A DNA stretch of 55,992 nt from Muribaculum sp. (GCF_029051885.1 NZ_JAIDKI010000244.1:1-55992); one strand, 5' to 3'. Counted from the stretch's first letter, positions 7,409 through 15,998 are shown. Notes: generated from the letters alone by a model not told the origin. A program made the numbers and translations.

Positions 7409-8956
7409 TCACCCCTTGTCAGAGGATGTGGTGGCGCCTTGTGCATCATCCGCCGACGCACGCTCTCCGGATACCCCCTCGGAATACACGATACCCGGCA
7501 TGACGGGAGTCTCTCCGGTAGTCTTCGGAATATCTGAAGGATAGACCGTAACTGTCGAGAATGTATAGCCGGGGTCGCCCGATGTGTTGGGGGGCACCAT
7601 GAAATTAGTTGTCGGATTATATGGAAGTGACGAAAGCGGTCTGTCGCCATAGTAAGGCATCGCCTTAGGATTGGGATTGGCGATATTGACCACGTCGCGC
7701 CCTGTAGGCGAACTGTAGGCCGACAGACCGAATACCGGCGCCGCGGCAATGATATGTTCGAAAATATCGCTTGATATGCCTTCGTATTTTACCCAGTCGA
7801 CAGTGTTGAGATAGCAGAACAGCTGCAAAGGTATACCCTGGGCCGTATGCTCAAGCAGACGTACCATACATATCGGACCGCCCTGGGCCACCCATGGATG
7901 ATGGCTCACATACAGACCTATGTATGCCCGGAAAAGACCGAGATTCGTGTCAAGCGAACCGTTTACAGGCACTCCGTCGCCGACTACTGCCGTGGGCTTG
8001 CCTTCTGCTGCAAGTTTCTGCATCTCGGCTATATACTCGCTCATATACGGCATCTTGCGACATTCTTCTATAAGCTCCGGAGTGGCAGGGCCCACAGAGG
8101 TCACATCAATGTATACTGAGCGTTCAATCTGTCGGCGTCCGCGTTTCTGCATCTGAGTCCAGTTCTGAAACCCGTCCTGGACCAGGGTGTACGGAGGCAT
8201 AGTGACTGTGGTATTGTCCCAGTTGCGTATCTTCACGGCGGTGAGCGACACATCGGTCACTATACCGTTGGCTATGGTCTTAGGCACGGCTATCCAGTCG
8301 CCGACATGGAGCATATCGTTGGTCGACAGTTGTATGCCGGCTACAAATCCGAGTATAGAGTCACGGAATATCAGCATCAGAGCAGCGGCAAACGCGCCGA
8401 GGCCGGTGAGAAGAGCCAGCGGCGACTTATCAAGGATTATCGACACTATGATTATTGCAATCACTATCCACACAAGCCCCTTGCCGACATTAAGGATACC
8501 CTTGAGCGGAAGATTCCTGGTATTGTCGTGCCGGTCGTAGGCCATCCATATTATTTCCAGCAGTGAGCATATAGACCATCCGAGCACCATCATAAAATAA
8601 ATGATGACTATCGCCTCTATGCGTGCCAGAGTATGGGGATCAGTCTCGAAAGCCACCGGCACCAGCGCAAGAAACACAAGTGGAGGTATGATATGGCTCG
8701 TACGGCTCACTACCTTGAGCCTTACCATGTCCTCGATAAATGGCGACTTGTAGTGACTCATCCACTGGTTCACAAGCAGCACGGTTATCTTCCGCGCCAT
8801 CCATCCCAGCAATATCGCCACACCAAGTATGACAATCGTATATATTATCTCTTCAATAGTGCTCGACTTCTCTATGCCGAGAGTCTCGAGCACAGAGTCG
8901 ACACCAGACATCAGCCATCTGGCCAGCGAATGGGCGGGAATAAGATTTATCAGCAT
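7409..8956 (-). CDS. MscS-family mechanosensitive channel
   Basis: A 515-aa inner-membrane protein. Several hydrophobic helices occupy roughly residues 1-210, followed by the MscS pore/beta domain: 'LLTGLGAFAAALMLIFRDSILGFVAGIQLSTNDMLHVGDWI' (quoted in parts; it contains the Gly/Ala-rich TM3) and the soluble beta domain 'GIVTDVSLTAVKIRNWDNTTVTMP'. Length and layout resemble the YbdG-type (miniconductance) branch, which opens under osmotic downshift. The C-terminal 80 residues are rich in Pro/Ser/Thr and probably disordered. It is the only minus-strand gene in the first 18 kb. Confidence 0.85.
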   Translation of the reverse strand: MLINLIPAHSLARWLMSGVDSVLETLGIEKSSTIEEIIYTIVILGVAILLGWMARKITVLLVNQWMSHYKSPFIEDMVRLKVVSRTSHIIPPLVFLALVPVAFETDPHTLARIEAIVIIYFMMVLGWSICSLLEIIWMAYDRHDNTRNLPLKGILNVGKGLVWIVIAIIIVSIILDKSPLALLTGLGAFAAALMLIFRDSILGFVAGIQLSTNDMLHVGDWIAVPKTIANGIVTDVSLTAVKIRNWDNTTVTMPPYTLVQDGFQNWTQMQKRGRRQIERSVYIDVTSVGPATPELIEECRKMPYMSEYIAEMQKLAAEGKPTAVVGDGVPVNGSLDTNLGLFRAYIGLYVSHHPWVAQGGPICMVRLLEHTAQGIPLQLFCYLNTVDWVKYEGISSDIFEHIIAAAPVFGLSAYSSPTGRDVVNIANPNPKAMPYYGDRPLSSLPYNPTTNFMVPPNTSGDPGYTFSTVTVYPSDIPKTTGETPVMPGIVYSEGVSGERASADDAQGATTSSDKG

Positions 8957-9037
8957 AACTGTGGACAGAGCAAGTTTATATTTTCATCCTGGTTTATTTT
9001 TAACAATCTCCTTTACAAATTAGTTCCATAAAATTTG

Positions 9038-9045
9038 TACCTTTG
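9038..9045 (+). promoter_or_regulatory. -7 box of the 9114 gene
   Basis: TACCTTTG matches TAnnTTTG. A TTTA at 9012-9015 could serve as a weak -33. It leaves a leader of about 65 nt before the ATG at 9114. Confidence 0.5.
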
Positions 9046-9113
9046 AAAAGGAAGCCGACCCGGCTTCAATACACAGCGACCATAGATTACAACAACAAGA
9101 ACTACAAAAAGAT

Positions 9114-9611
9114 ATGCACACTTTACTGTGGATTGCCATAGGCACGACTGAAATATGTGTGATGCTGCTGATTGTAGCGGCAGCCATACTTGCAGCCGTC
9201 ATACGCCCGGCAACAGCCTCGCCGGTCATGACATATCTATATGCCTGCGACATATCTTCCGCAATCGACGGCAATGAAGTATCCATACAGCCGGAGGTTA
9301 GTCTTGAAGTACTTGATGATATGAGGGTCGTAATATCGCGCAGCGGATTTGGCGCAACACTTACCGACACCGGAGCCGTAAGCATCGCTGTCAATGTAAA
9401 GGGAACCGACATTTCCATAGAAGAGCGCATAACTCCCGGAGGCGGATATCCGATTGATGAGCCTGCACAGGCCGTCGCTTACATCGACTGTCTGCGTCCG
9501 GCCGGGCGTCCGCTCCATATCCACTACCGCAGCCAGTCGCTCAGCCGTGAAGCGGCCATGTCGCTTGCCATAGTACCGGGAGTGGTCATGAAGCGTATTC
9601 TTGCCCAATAA
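9114..9611 (+). CDS. hypothetical membrane-anchored protein
   Basis: I do not recognise the family. The 165-aa product begins with a hydrophobic helix ('LLWIAIGTTEICVMLLIVAAAILAAVI', about residues 4-30) that would anchor it in the membrane or act as an uncleaved signal. The rest is a soluble, beta-rich-looking domain without cysteine pairs or known motifs, ending in 'LAIVPGVVMKRILAQ'. It has its own -7 box and is followed 13 nt later by the promoter region of uxuA. Codon use matches the neighbours, so it is probably a real lineage-specific gene. Confidence 0.65.
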   Translation: MHTLLWIAIGTTEICVMLLIVAAAILAAVIRPATASPVMTYLYACDISSAIDGNEVSIQPEVSLEVLDDMRVVISRSGFGATLTDTGAVSIAVNVKGTDISIEERITPGGGYPIDEPAQAVAYIDCLRPAGRPLHIHYRSQSLSREAAMSLAIVPGVVMKRILAQ

Positions 9612-9631
9612 TCCCATTATTGTTATATTTG
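9601..9631 (+). promoter_or_regulatory. uxuA promoter
   Basis: TTG (9601-9603), a 20-nt spacer and TATATTTG (9624-9631). The upstream element overlaps the last codons of the preceding gene. The leader to the uxuA ATG is about 65 nt. Confidence 0.6.
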
Positions 9632-9698
9632 CAATCCGGAAGTCATCGCAGGAAAAATCCGGGATGACTCAACGGTTAAACGATTAATAGAAGAAGAT

Positions 9699-10865
9699 AT
9701 GGAAAAAACATGGCGATGGTTTGGCCCGAATGACCCCATCACTCTTGAAATGCTCCGTCAGATTGGAGTCGAGGGTATCGTAACAGCTCTCCACAATGTG
9801 CCTCTCGGCCAGGTATGGAGCCGCGAAGATATCCGTGAAATGCGCGAATTTATCGAAAGCCGCGGACTGCGATGGAGCGTTGTGGAGTCTCTGCCCGTTA
9901 CCGAAACAATAAAATACGCCGGTCCTGACCGCGACCAACAGATAGAAATATATAAGGAGAGCCTGCGAAACCTAGGCAAGGAGGGAGTGCGCACAGTGTG
10001 CTACAACTTCATGCCCATACTTGACTGGGCGCGTACCGACCTGGAGTACCCCAATCCCGACGGCACCTCCAATCTATATTTCAACAACGCTGAATTTGCC
10101 TATTTCGACATAAATATACTGAAACGCGAGGGCGCCCGCAATGATTATCCCGCCGATGTAATCGCACGCATGGAGGATATGGGCACACTTACCCCCGAAA
10201 AGGAGCAACAGCTTATCGAAAATATCATAATCAAGACCCAGGGATTCGTAAGCGGTAACTTCTCGGAAAATGACTTCGACCCCGTAGGCAAGTTCCGCGA
10301 CCTGCTGAAGCTCTATGAGGGCATAGACAAAGAGCAGCTGCGCGCCAACATGAAGTACTTCCTCGAAGCCATCATGCCCGTATGCGACGAATACGGCATA
10401 AACATGTGCGTACATCCCGACGACCCGCCAAAAGCTGTGCTCGGACTGCCGCGCATAGTGACATGTGATGAAGATATACGCTGGCTGCTTGATGCAGTAC
10501 CCGACCGCCACAATGGCCTTACCTTCTGTGCAGGCTCACTTTCGGCCGGACGACACAACGATGTATGCACTCTGGCGGAAAAGTATGCCGACCGTACCCA
10601 CTTCGCCCATTTCCGCATATGCCAGGTAATGCCCGACGGCGACTTCAAGGAATCATCACATCTCGATTCCCGCCTGATTGAAGTAATACGCACATTCAGC
10701 CGCATAAATCCCGATGTACCCATGCGAGTCGACCACGCACCACTCATGCTCGGCGACGAGAAGATGGGCTACAATGCCGGATATTCATTCCATGGACGCA
10801 TGCTTGCCCTTGGTATGGTAAGCGGCATCATGGCAACAATCGAAACTGAAAATCAACAATCATGA
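9699..10865 (+). CDS. uxuA: mannonate dehydratase
   Basis: UxuA dehydrates D-mannonate to 2-keto-3-deoxygluconate in hexuronate (glucuronate) catabolism. The 388-aa length is right for the TIM-barrel enzyme. Recognisable parts are the start 'MEKTWRWFGPNDPITLEMLRQIG' (in pieces), 'YNFMPILDWARTDL', the metal-binding 'MCVHPDDPPKAVLGLPRI', 'FCAGSLSAG' and 'MRVDHAPLMLGDE'. The stop overlaps the start of the following SDR gene by 4 nt (ATGA), so the pair is an operon for adjacent steps of the same pathway. Confidence 0.93.
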   Translation: MEKTWRWFGPNDPITLEMLRQIGVEGIVTALHNVPLGQVWSREDIREMREFIESRGLRWSVVESLPVTETIKYAGPDRDQQIEIYKESLRNLGKEGVRTVCYNFMPILDWARTDLEYPNPDGTSNLYFNNAEFAYFDINILKREGARNDYPADVIARMEDMGTLTPEKEQQLIENIIIKTQGFVSGNFSENDFDPVGKFRDLLKLYEGIDKEQLRANMKYFLEAIMPVCDEYGINMCVHPDDPPKAVLGLPRIVTCDEDIRWLLDAVPDRHNGLTFCAGSLSAGRHNDVCTLAEKYADRTHFAHFRICQVMPDGDFKESSHLDSRLIEVIRTFSRINPDVPMRVDHAPLMLGDEKMGYNAGYSFHGRMLALGMVSGIMATIETENQQS

Positions 10866-11692
10866 CAAATCTGTTTGACATAAAGGGCAACGTCACTGTA
10901 ATCACAGGTGGCACAGGCGTGCTTGGCCGCGCCATCGCCCGATATCTCGCACTCAATGGCGCTTATGTGATAATTCTTGGCCGAAAAGAAAGTGTAGGAG
11001 CCGAAATTGTGGCCGATACCATGACAGCCATAGCCTCAGAAAATGCCACCGGGAGCATTGAGTTCATGAAAACCGATGTAATGGACCGCGAAGTCCTTGA
11101 AGATAATCTCAGACATATCATAGAGCGCTACGGACGTGTCGACACGCTGCTCAATGCCGCCGGAGGCAATATGCCCGGAGCCGTGATAAGTCCCGACAAG
11201 ACTTTCTTTGATCTTGACCCGTCGCAATTCCAGCGAGTGCTCGACCTCAACCTTACCGGCACGGTAATTCCGACACAGGTATTCCTTAAGCCCATGGTAG
11301 AGCAGAGCAAAGGCGTAATCATCAACTTCTCGTCGATGGCCGCATTCCGTCCGCTGACGCGAGTATGCGGATATGCGGCGGCCAAGGCAGGCATATCCAA
11401 CTTTACAGCTTATCTTGCCACCGAATGTGCAAAAAAATTCGGAGAAGGAATACGTGTCAATGCAATAGCTCCCGGATTTTTCATAACAGAGCAGAACCGC
11501 TCGCTCCTTACCAATCCCGACGGCAGCTATACAGAGCGTGGACTCGATGTAGTGCGCCAGACCCCATTCGGACGCATGGGAGAAGCTGAAGAGCTGTGTG
11601 GTACAATCCACTATCTCATGTCGGAAGCCTCGAGATTTGTAACCGGTACAGTAGCTGTAGTTGATGGCGGATTCAATGCCTTCGCTATGTAA
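10862..11692 (+). CDS. SDR oxidoreductase, probable D-mannonate oxidoreductase
   Basis: A 276-aa classical short-chain dehydrogenase. The cofactor motif 'TGGTGVLGRA' lies at residues 15-24, with 'LNAAGG', the catalytic Ser in 'INFSSMAAF' and the YxxxK pair in 'GYAAAKAG'. The translational overlap with uxuA suggests that it interconverts fructuronate and mannonate, the step before UxuA, replacing the unrelated long-chain UxuB. This is inference from context and from the known pairing of such SDRs with uxuA in Bacteroidetes. Confidence 0.82.
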   Translation: MTNLFDIKGNVTVITGGTGVLGRAIARYLALNGAYVIILGRKESVGAEIVADTMTAIASENATGSIEFMKTDVMDREVLEDNLRHIIERYGRVDTLLNAAGGNMPGAVISPDKTFFDLDPSQFQRVLDLNLTGTVIPTQVFLKPMVEQSKGVIINFSSMAAFRPLTRVCGYAAAKAGISNFTAYLATECAKKFGEGIRVNAIAPGFFITEQNRSLLTNPDGSYTERGLDVVRQTPFGRMGEAEELCGTIHYLMSEASRFVTGTVAVVDGGFNAFAM

Positions 11693-11714
11693 GAGCCGGT
11701 TTTGACAATAAATG
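11692..11714 (+). repeat. 22-bp repeat motif, variant copy 2
   Basis: AGAGCCGGTTTTGACAATAA then ATG, one base longer than the other copies (TTTGA in place of GAGA). It starts right at the stop codon of the SDR gene. Its last base is the first base of an inverted repeat. Confidence 0.6.
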
Positions 11715-11837
11715 CATCTTTTGTCGGGAAGGTTAGTGTTTAATCATGGTACAAGATTATTTAAAAGGGAATGATGCTTGGAAATATTTTCGTGAGAAAA
11801 TTTCTTCCAAAATTTTTAAACTCTCGACAAAAGATGC
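11714..11837. repeat. 124-bp palindromic element before tRNA-Pro
   Basis: GCATCTTTTGTCG (11714-11726) and CGACAAAAGATGC (11825-11837) form a perfect 13-bp inverted repeat. Inside it, TTTAAAA can pair with TTTTTAAA, and TTGGAAATATTTTC with GAAAATTTCTTCCAA around GTGA. No ORF is present. The structure abuts the tRNA-Pro -7 box. It may be a small mobile palindrome or a terminator for the SDR gene. Confidence 0.5.
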
Positions 11838-11845
11838 TAACTTTG
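11838..11845 (+). promoter_or_regulatory. tRNA-Pro -7 box
   Basis: TAACTTTG lies directly after the inverted repeat and 10 nt before the mature tRNA 5' end, as expected for a tRNA promoter. Confidence 0.65.
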
Positions 11846-11855
11846 CAAAACCTTT

Positions 11856-11929
11856 CGGGGCGTAGCGCAGTCCGGTAGCGCACCTGGTTTGGGACCAGGT
11901 GGTCGCAGGTTCGAATCCTGTCACCCCGA
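11856..11929 (+). tRNA. tRNA-Pro (anticodon TGG)
   Basis: Folds as a standard cloverleaf. The D-stem is GCGC/GCGC, the anticodon stem CCTGG/CCAGG with loop TTTGGGA, and the T-arm GCAGG-TTCGAAT-CCTGT. The acceptor CGGGGCG/CACCCCG has a C-A mismatch at position 6:67. The discriminator is A and the CCA end is not encoded. The total is 74 nt. A strong terminator follows 9 nt later. Confidence 0.95.
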
Positions 11930-11938
11930 CAGTCTTAC

Positions 11939-11973
11939 AAAACGGTGCAATCTGTTGGATTGCACCGTTTTTG
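11939..11973 (+). terminator. terminator of tRNA-Pro
   Basis: AACGGTGCAATC and GATTGCACCGTT form a perfect stem over loop TGTTG, followed by TTTTT. This is a classical Rho-independent terminator. Confidence 0.85.
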
Positions 11974-11999
11974 CATTTCGGTATTTTTCATTATTTTTG
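11970..11999 (+). promoter_or_regulatory. promoter of the GT4 gene
   Basis: TTTG (11970-11973), taken from the T-run of the tRNA terminator, an 18-nt spacer and TATTTTTG (11992-11999). The -7 box ends 5 nt before the ATG at 12005, so little or no leader is expected. Confidence 0.55.
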
Positions 12000-12004
12000 C
12001 GGCT

Positions 12005-13213
12005 ATGAACGAGAGCAAAAGGCTGCCACGTGTACTGGTGGTAAACAAATTCTATTACCGCAGGGGGGGCGACTGCGTCTACACGCTCAATCTTGAGCGT
12101 ATGCTCCGCAGCGCCGGCCATGAGGTCGCGGTGTTCGCGATGCGCTATCCGCTTAACGAAGCCGCCGACTGGGAGGATTATTTTCCATCCGAGGTGTCCT
12201 TCTCCGGCAGTCTGCCGCAGAAGTTTAAAGCCGTGCGCCGAATGTTCGGCTCCGACGATGTGGCAAGTTGTTTCACCGCTCTGCTCAATGATTTCCGGCC
12301 TGAGATAGTACATCTCAACAACATCCATTCATACCTGTCGCCCGTACTTGCCTCAATTGCCCATGCCCTCGGTATAAAGGTTGTGTGGACGCTCCACGAC
12401 TACAAGTTGCTATGCCCGTCATACAGCAGGCTTGCAGGGGGAAAAGTATGCGACCGATGCCATTCGTCACGGTTCAAGACATGCGTGCTACATACCCGCT
12501 GCATGAAAGGCTCGGGGGCCGCAAGCATCCTGGCATGGCTTGAATCGCTACGCTGGCGCCGACATACATTAAGCCGCGATACCGACGCATTCATATGTCC
12601 AAGCGCATTCATGGCCCGCGAAATGGAACAGGGAAAATATCCTGTAGAGAAACTCCACACTCTCAACAACTTCATACCCGCCATACCGGAGCCACCATCA
12701 GGACAACGCGGAAAATACTACTGCTACGTCGGACGTCTGTCAGAAGAAAAAGGCGTGGAGACCCTGCTCGAAGCCGCCACAATGCTACAGCATGAGCTTC
12801 GTATCGCCGGTAGCGGACCTCTCTACGGCAAACTCAAAGCCAAATATGGCAGCTGGCCCCAGATAACCTTCCTCGGACAACTCGACAGCGACGGGGTGGC
12901 AAAACTGCTCGGAGAAGCCGCATGCTCGGTGCTCCCGTCGGAATGGTATGAAAACAATCCGCTGGGTATAATCGAGTCGCTATGCGCAGGCACCCCGGTA
13001 GTGGGCGCGGAAATCGGCGGCATACCCGAACTCATTGACGACAACAACGGTCTTACTTTCGCTCCAGGCGACACCAAAGCGCTGGCAGCTGCGATAGACG
13101 CCGCTGTGTACGGTCCATGGAATCATGAGCAGATACGCCGTGACGCTATCTCTCGATTTAACCCCGATACCTATTACTCACGTCTTCTCTCCATATATAA
13201 ATCCATCCTATAA
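12005..13213 (+). CDS. GT4-family glycosyltransferase
   Basis: A 402-aa retaining GT-B enzyme of the GT4 type. The N-terminal part has 'FYYRRGGDCVYTLNLERML', typical of acceptor-side domains of surface-sugar transferases. The C-terminal donor domain has 'YVGRLSEEKGVETLLEAA', and 'ENNPLGIIES' contains the E-x7-E motif. The ORF track begins at 11945, inside the tRNA terminator; the ATG at 12005 after the promoter is the real start. It stands apart from other sugar genes, so its product (LPS, capsule or glycolipid) is not known. Confidence 0.85.
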   Translation: MNESKRLPRVLVVNKFYYRRGGDCVYTLNLERMLRSAGHEVAVFAMRYPLNEAADWEDYFPSEVSFSGSLPQKFKAVRRMFGSDDVASCFTALLNDFRPEIVHLNNIHSYLSPVLASIAHALGIKVVWTLHDYKLLCPSYSRLAGGKVCDRCHSSRFKTCVLHTRCMKGSGAASILAWLESLRWRRHTLSRDTDAFICPSAFMAREMEQGKYPVEKLHTLNNFIPAIPEPPSGQRGKYYCYVGRLSEEKGVETLLEAATMLQHELRIAGSGPLYGKLKAKYGSWPQITFLGQLDSDGVAKLLGEAACSVLPSEWYENNPLGIIESLCAGTPVVGAEIGGIPELIDDNNGLTFAPGDTKALAAAIDAAVYGPWNHEQIRRDAISRFNPDTYYSRLLSIYKSIL

Positions 13214-13242
13214 ATTCACTCTCCAACTAAAAAATACAATAT

Positions 13243-13854
13243 ATGTTTTCCGGAATAGTAGAAGAAGCCGCCAAAGTTGTGGCGGTAAAACGCGACGGCG
13301 GCAATGTGCATCTTACACTCGAATGTTCATTTACCGACGAATTGCGTATCGACCAGTCGGTGTCGCACAATGGTGTGTGTCTCACAGTTGTCGCCCTTCC
13401 AGGCGACGGCACCTACACCGTTACAGCCATACAGGAAACTCTTGAACGCAGCAATCTCGGCGACCTCAAAGAAGGCGACCTTGTAAATGTGGAGCGCTCT
13501 ATGATAATGAACGGACGCCTTGACGGACATATCGTACAGGGTCATGTTGACTGTACCGCCATATGCGACGAACTGCGCGAAGTCGAAGGCAGCACCTACT
13601 TCCGGTTTGCCTATAATGTGGCTCCGGAAATGGCTCGCCGCGGATATGTGACAGTAGAGAAAGGCTCGGTGACAGTAAACGGCGTCAGCCTTACTGTATG
13701 CAACTCTCAGATTGACTCTTTTGAGGTTGCCATCATACCATACACCATGGAGCATACCAATTTCTGCCGCATCAAGAAGGGCACCCGCGTAAATCTCGAA
13801 TTCGACATAATAGGCAAATACCTCAGCCGACTGATGGAGGTACAGAACCAATGA
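13243..13854 (+). CDS. ribE: riboflavin synthase, alpha chain
   Basis: Catalyses the dismutation of two 6,7-dimethyl-8-ribityllumazine molecules to riboflavin. The 203-aa chain shows the internal duplication of the family. The first lumazine-binding half has 'MFSGIVEEAAKV' and 'SHNGVCLTV', and the second has 'DGHIVQGHVD' and 'VNGVSLTV'. The stop overlaps the next gene's start by 4 nt (ATGA). Confidence 0.93.
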   Translation: MFSGIVEEAAKVVAVKRDGGNVHLTLECSFTDELRIDQSVSHNGVCLTVVALPGDGTYTVTAIQETLERSNLGDLKEGDLVNVERSMIMNGRLDGHIVQGHVDCTAICDELREVEGSTYFRFAYNVAPEMARRGYVTVEKGSVTVNGVSLTVCNSQIDSFEVAIIPYTMEHTNFCRIKKGTRVNLEFDIIGKYLSRLMEVQNQ

Positions 13855-14456
13855 CATACAGCAATATGGCATCACCTAAAGGTATAGCGGTATACTGTGC
13901 ATCATCCGACAGGCTGGCCAAGGCCTACTACGACTGCGCACGCGAGGTAGGACGACTGCTCGCGTTGCGCGGTGTGCCGGTAATCAACGGCGGCGGCCGC
14001 ATGGGGCTGATGGCGGCTACAACCGAAGGCGCCGTAGAGGCCGGTGGCACCTCAATAGGCGTGTTGCCCTCGTTCATGCTCGACCGCGGCTGGAATCATC
14101 CTGCCCTCACCGAAACAATCCGCACCGCCGACATGCACGAGCGAAAACAGACCATGGCCCGCATGTCGCGCGGAGCAATAGCATTGCCCGGCGGTATAGG
14201 CACATTCGAGGAGATGTTTGAAATAATCACATGGCGTCAGCTCGAACTGTATACCGGCCCGATGGTGATATGCAACGTAATGGGATTCTACGATAAGTTG
14301 CTCGAATTTCTGGCTCATGTGGATGAAGAGCATTTCATGCGCCCCGGCGCCCCGGCCCGACTCTGGCGTGTGGCATCCTCTGCTGAAGAAGCTGTCGATA
14401 TGGCCCTTGCTCCGGCCGATATAATCACCGACGACTATACAAAAGGAAAATTCTGA
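13851..14456 (+). CDS. LOG-family (TIGR00730) Rossmann protein
   Basis: A 201-aa lysine-decarboxylase-like (LOG) protein. The diagnostic motifs 'GGGRMGLM' and 'PGGIGTFEEMFE' (PGGxGTxxE) are present. Family members hydrolyse nucleoside 5'-monophosphates to base plus ribose phosphate, as in cytokinin activation; the bacterial substrate is often unclear. The start at 13851 overlaps ribE, and an alternative ATG lies at 13866. Confidence 0.87.
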   Translation: MTYSNMASPKGIAVYCASSDRLAKAYYDCAREVGRLLALRGVPVINGGGRMGLMAATTEGAVEAGGTSIGVLPSFMLDRGWNHPALTETIRTADMHERKQTMARMSRGAIALPGGIGTFEEMFEIITWRQLELYTGPMVICNVMGFYDKLLEFLAHVDEEHFMRPGAPARLWRVASSAEEAVDMALAPADIITDDYTKGKF

Positions 14457-14463
14457 CCCTACC

Positions 14464-15243
14464 ATGCAGTTTCAGCAGCACTCCCATCCAGACGACGCAC
14501 CCACCGAACTGTGGATAAGCGGGCTTACGCATGACAACGTAGGCTACACCACCGGACTCGACGCTACCGAGCGTCCGGAACTGCCGGGATACAACTCCGG
14601 GGTACTCTGCATGGTGATAGCGATGATGCTGCTTGTAATATTCAACGCCCGCCATTACGGACGCTTCTTCAAGCGCCTTGTAAAAAATGTGTGGAGTATC
14701 CGAGTACGCGCCAACCTGTTTGACGAACATACCGTCAACGAAACCCGCATAATGGTAGCCCTCATTGTCCAGGTATGTGTATGCGAGTCGCTGCTCGGAG
14801 TCACATGGATGACCAGCCACGGCTACACATTCACATCCGGCGGCCTGGCGGCTGCGGCAGCAATAGGCACACTCATCACAGGCATGTACTATGTAGCCCA
14901 GATTGTCGTATACCGTATCATAGGTTATGCATTCACATCACACCTGCTGAGCACACAGTGGCTTCAAGGCTTCAACTCGACACAGACTCTTCTGGGATTT
15001 GCCCTGCTCATCCCTACCCTGATATCGATTTTCTATCCGTCGGCCTCAGAAAGCCTACTTACAATATCGGCATGCCTGTACATACTGGCGCGGATAGTGT
15101 TTATCTGCAAAGGTTTTAGGATTTTTTACCACAATTTTTTCTCACTGACATATTTTATTTTGTACCTTTGCAGCGTGGAAATTATTCCTTTGATTTTAGT
15201 ATACAGAGGGATATCTTCTATTTGTTGTAATTTTCTGAGTTAA
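14464..15243 (+). CDS. DUF4271 multi-pass membrane protein
   Basis: A 259-aa protein with several transmembrane helices ('VLCMVIAMMLLVIFNA', 'GFALLIPTLISIF', 'YFILYLCSVEIIPLILVY'). Between the first two is the polar stretch 'KNVWSIRVRANLFDEHTVNETR', which is typical of the Bacteroidetes DUF4271 family. Its place directly before hemD is a conserved arrangement that I recall in Bacteroidetes, but no function is established. It starts 7 nt after the LOG gene. The promoter of hemD lies within its 3' end. Confidence 0.78.
   Translation: MQFQQHSHPDDAPTELWISGLTHDNVGYTTGLDATERPELPGYNSGVLCMVIAMMLLVIFNARHYGRFFKRLVKNVWSIRVRANLFDEHTVNETRIMVALIVQVCVCESLLGVTWMTSHGYTFTSGGLAAAAAIGTLITGMYYVAQIVVYRIIGYAFTSHLLSTQWLQGFNSTQTLLGFALLIPTLISIFYPSASESLLTISACLYILARIVFICKGFRIFYHNFFSLTYFILYLCSVEIIPLILVYRGISSICCNFLS
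15163..15170 (+). promoter_or_regulatory. hemD -7 box inside the DUF4271 gene
   Basis: TACCTTTG with a T-run about 20 nt upstream. Transcription from here would give a leader of about 80 nt to the GTG start of hemD. Confidence 0.5.
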
Positions 15244-15257
15244 AGTCTCCTAACATA

Positions 15258-15998
15258 GTGAAAGTAAAGAAAGTACTGGTGTCGCAGCCAAAGCCTGCCT
15301 CTGAAAAATCCCCTTATTACGAAATCGCGGAGAAATATGGTGTGGAAATCGAATTCCGTCCATTCATCAAGGTTGAGGGACTTACGGCGAAGGAATTTCG
15401 CCAGTCGCGCATAAATCTGTCAGACTTTACTGCAGTCATATTCACAGCCCGCACGGCTGTCGACCATTTCTTCCGTCTATGTGAAGAGATGCGTTACAGT
15501 GTACCCGACACACTGAAGTATTTCTGCACAACAGAGGCCATTGCCAATTATCTGCAAAAGTATATCGTATACCGCAAGCGCAAGATTTTCTTCGTGACTA
15601 CCGGTAAACTCGACGACCTGTTGCCTTCGCTTCTCAAGCATAATAAAGAGCGCTATCTCTACGCAGTAAGCGATGTTCACAATGACGCAGCCAACATCCT
15701 CGACCGCAACAACATCAACTACACCAAGGCCGTGATGTACCGCACTGTGAGCAACGACTTCCAGCCAGGCGAGCCGTTTGACTACGATATGCTGCTCTTC
15801 TTCAGCCCAATGGGTATCGACTCCCTGCTGAAGAACTTCCCCGAATTCCATCAGAACGACATACAGATCGGCTGCTTCGGAGCCACAACCGCCCAGGCAG
15901 TACGCAATGCCGGCCTGCGTCTGGACATGGAAGCCCCCACACAGAAAGCACCATCAATGACCGCCGCTCTCGATGCGTTTCTGAAAGAGCACAACTAA
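15258..15998 (+). CDS. hemD: uroporphyrinogen-III synthase
   Basis: HemD cyclises hydroxymethylbilane with D-ring inversion on the route to heme and cobalamin. The 246-aa product begins with GTG and shows the loosely conserved two-domain fold: 'KKVLVSQPKPASEKSPYYEIAEKYG' (start), 'AVIFTARTAVDHFFRL', 'LFFSPMGIDSLLKNF' and 'IGCFGATTAQAVRNAGL'. The family is weakly conserved, but the last two motifs are characteristic. It is followed after 18 nt by rnpA. Confidence 0.85.
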   Translation: MKVKKVLVSQPKPASEKSPYYEIAEKYGVEIEFRPFIKVEGLTAKEFRQSRINLSDFTAVIFTARTAVDHFFRLCEEMRYSVPDTLKYFCTTEAIANYLQKYIVYRKRKIFFVTTGKLDDLLPSLLKHNKERYLYAVSDVHNDAANILDRNNINYTKAVMYRTVSNDFQPGEPFDYDMLLFFSPMGIDSLLKNFPEFHQNDIQIGCFGATTAQAVRNAGLRLDMEAPTQKAPSMTAALDAFLKEHN

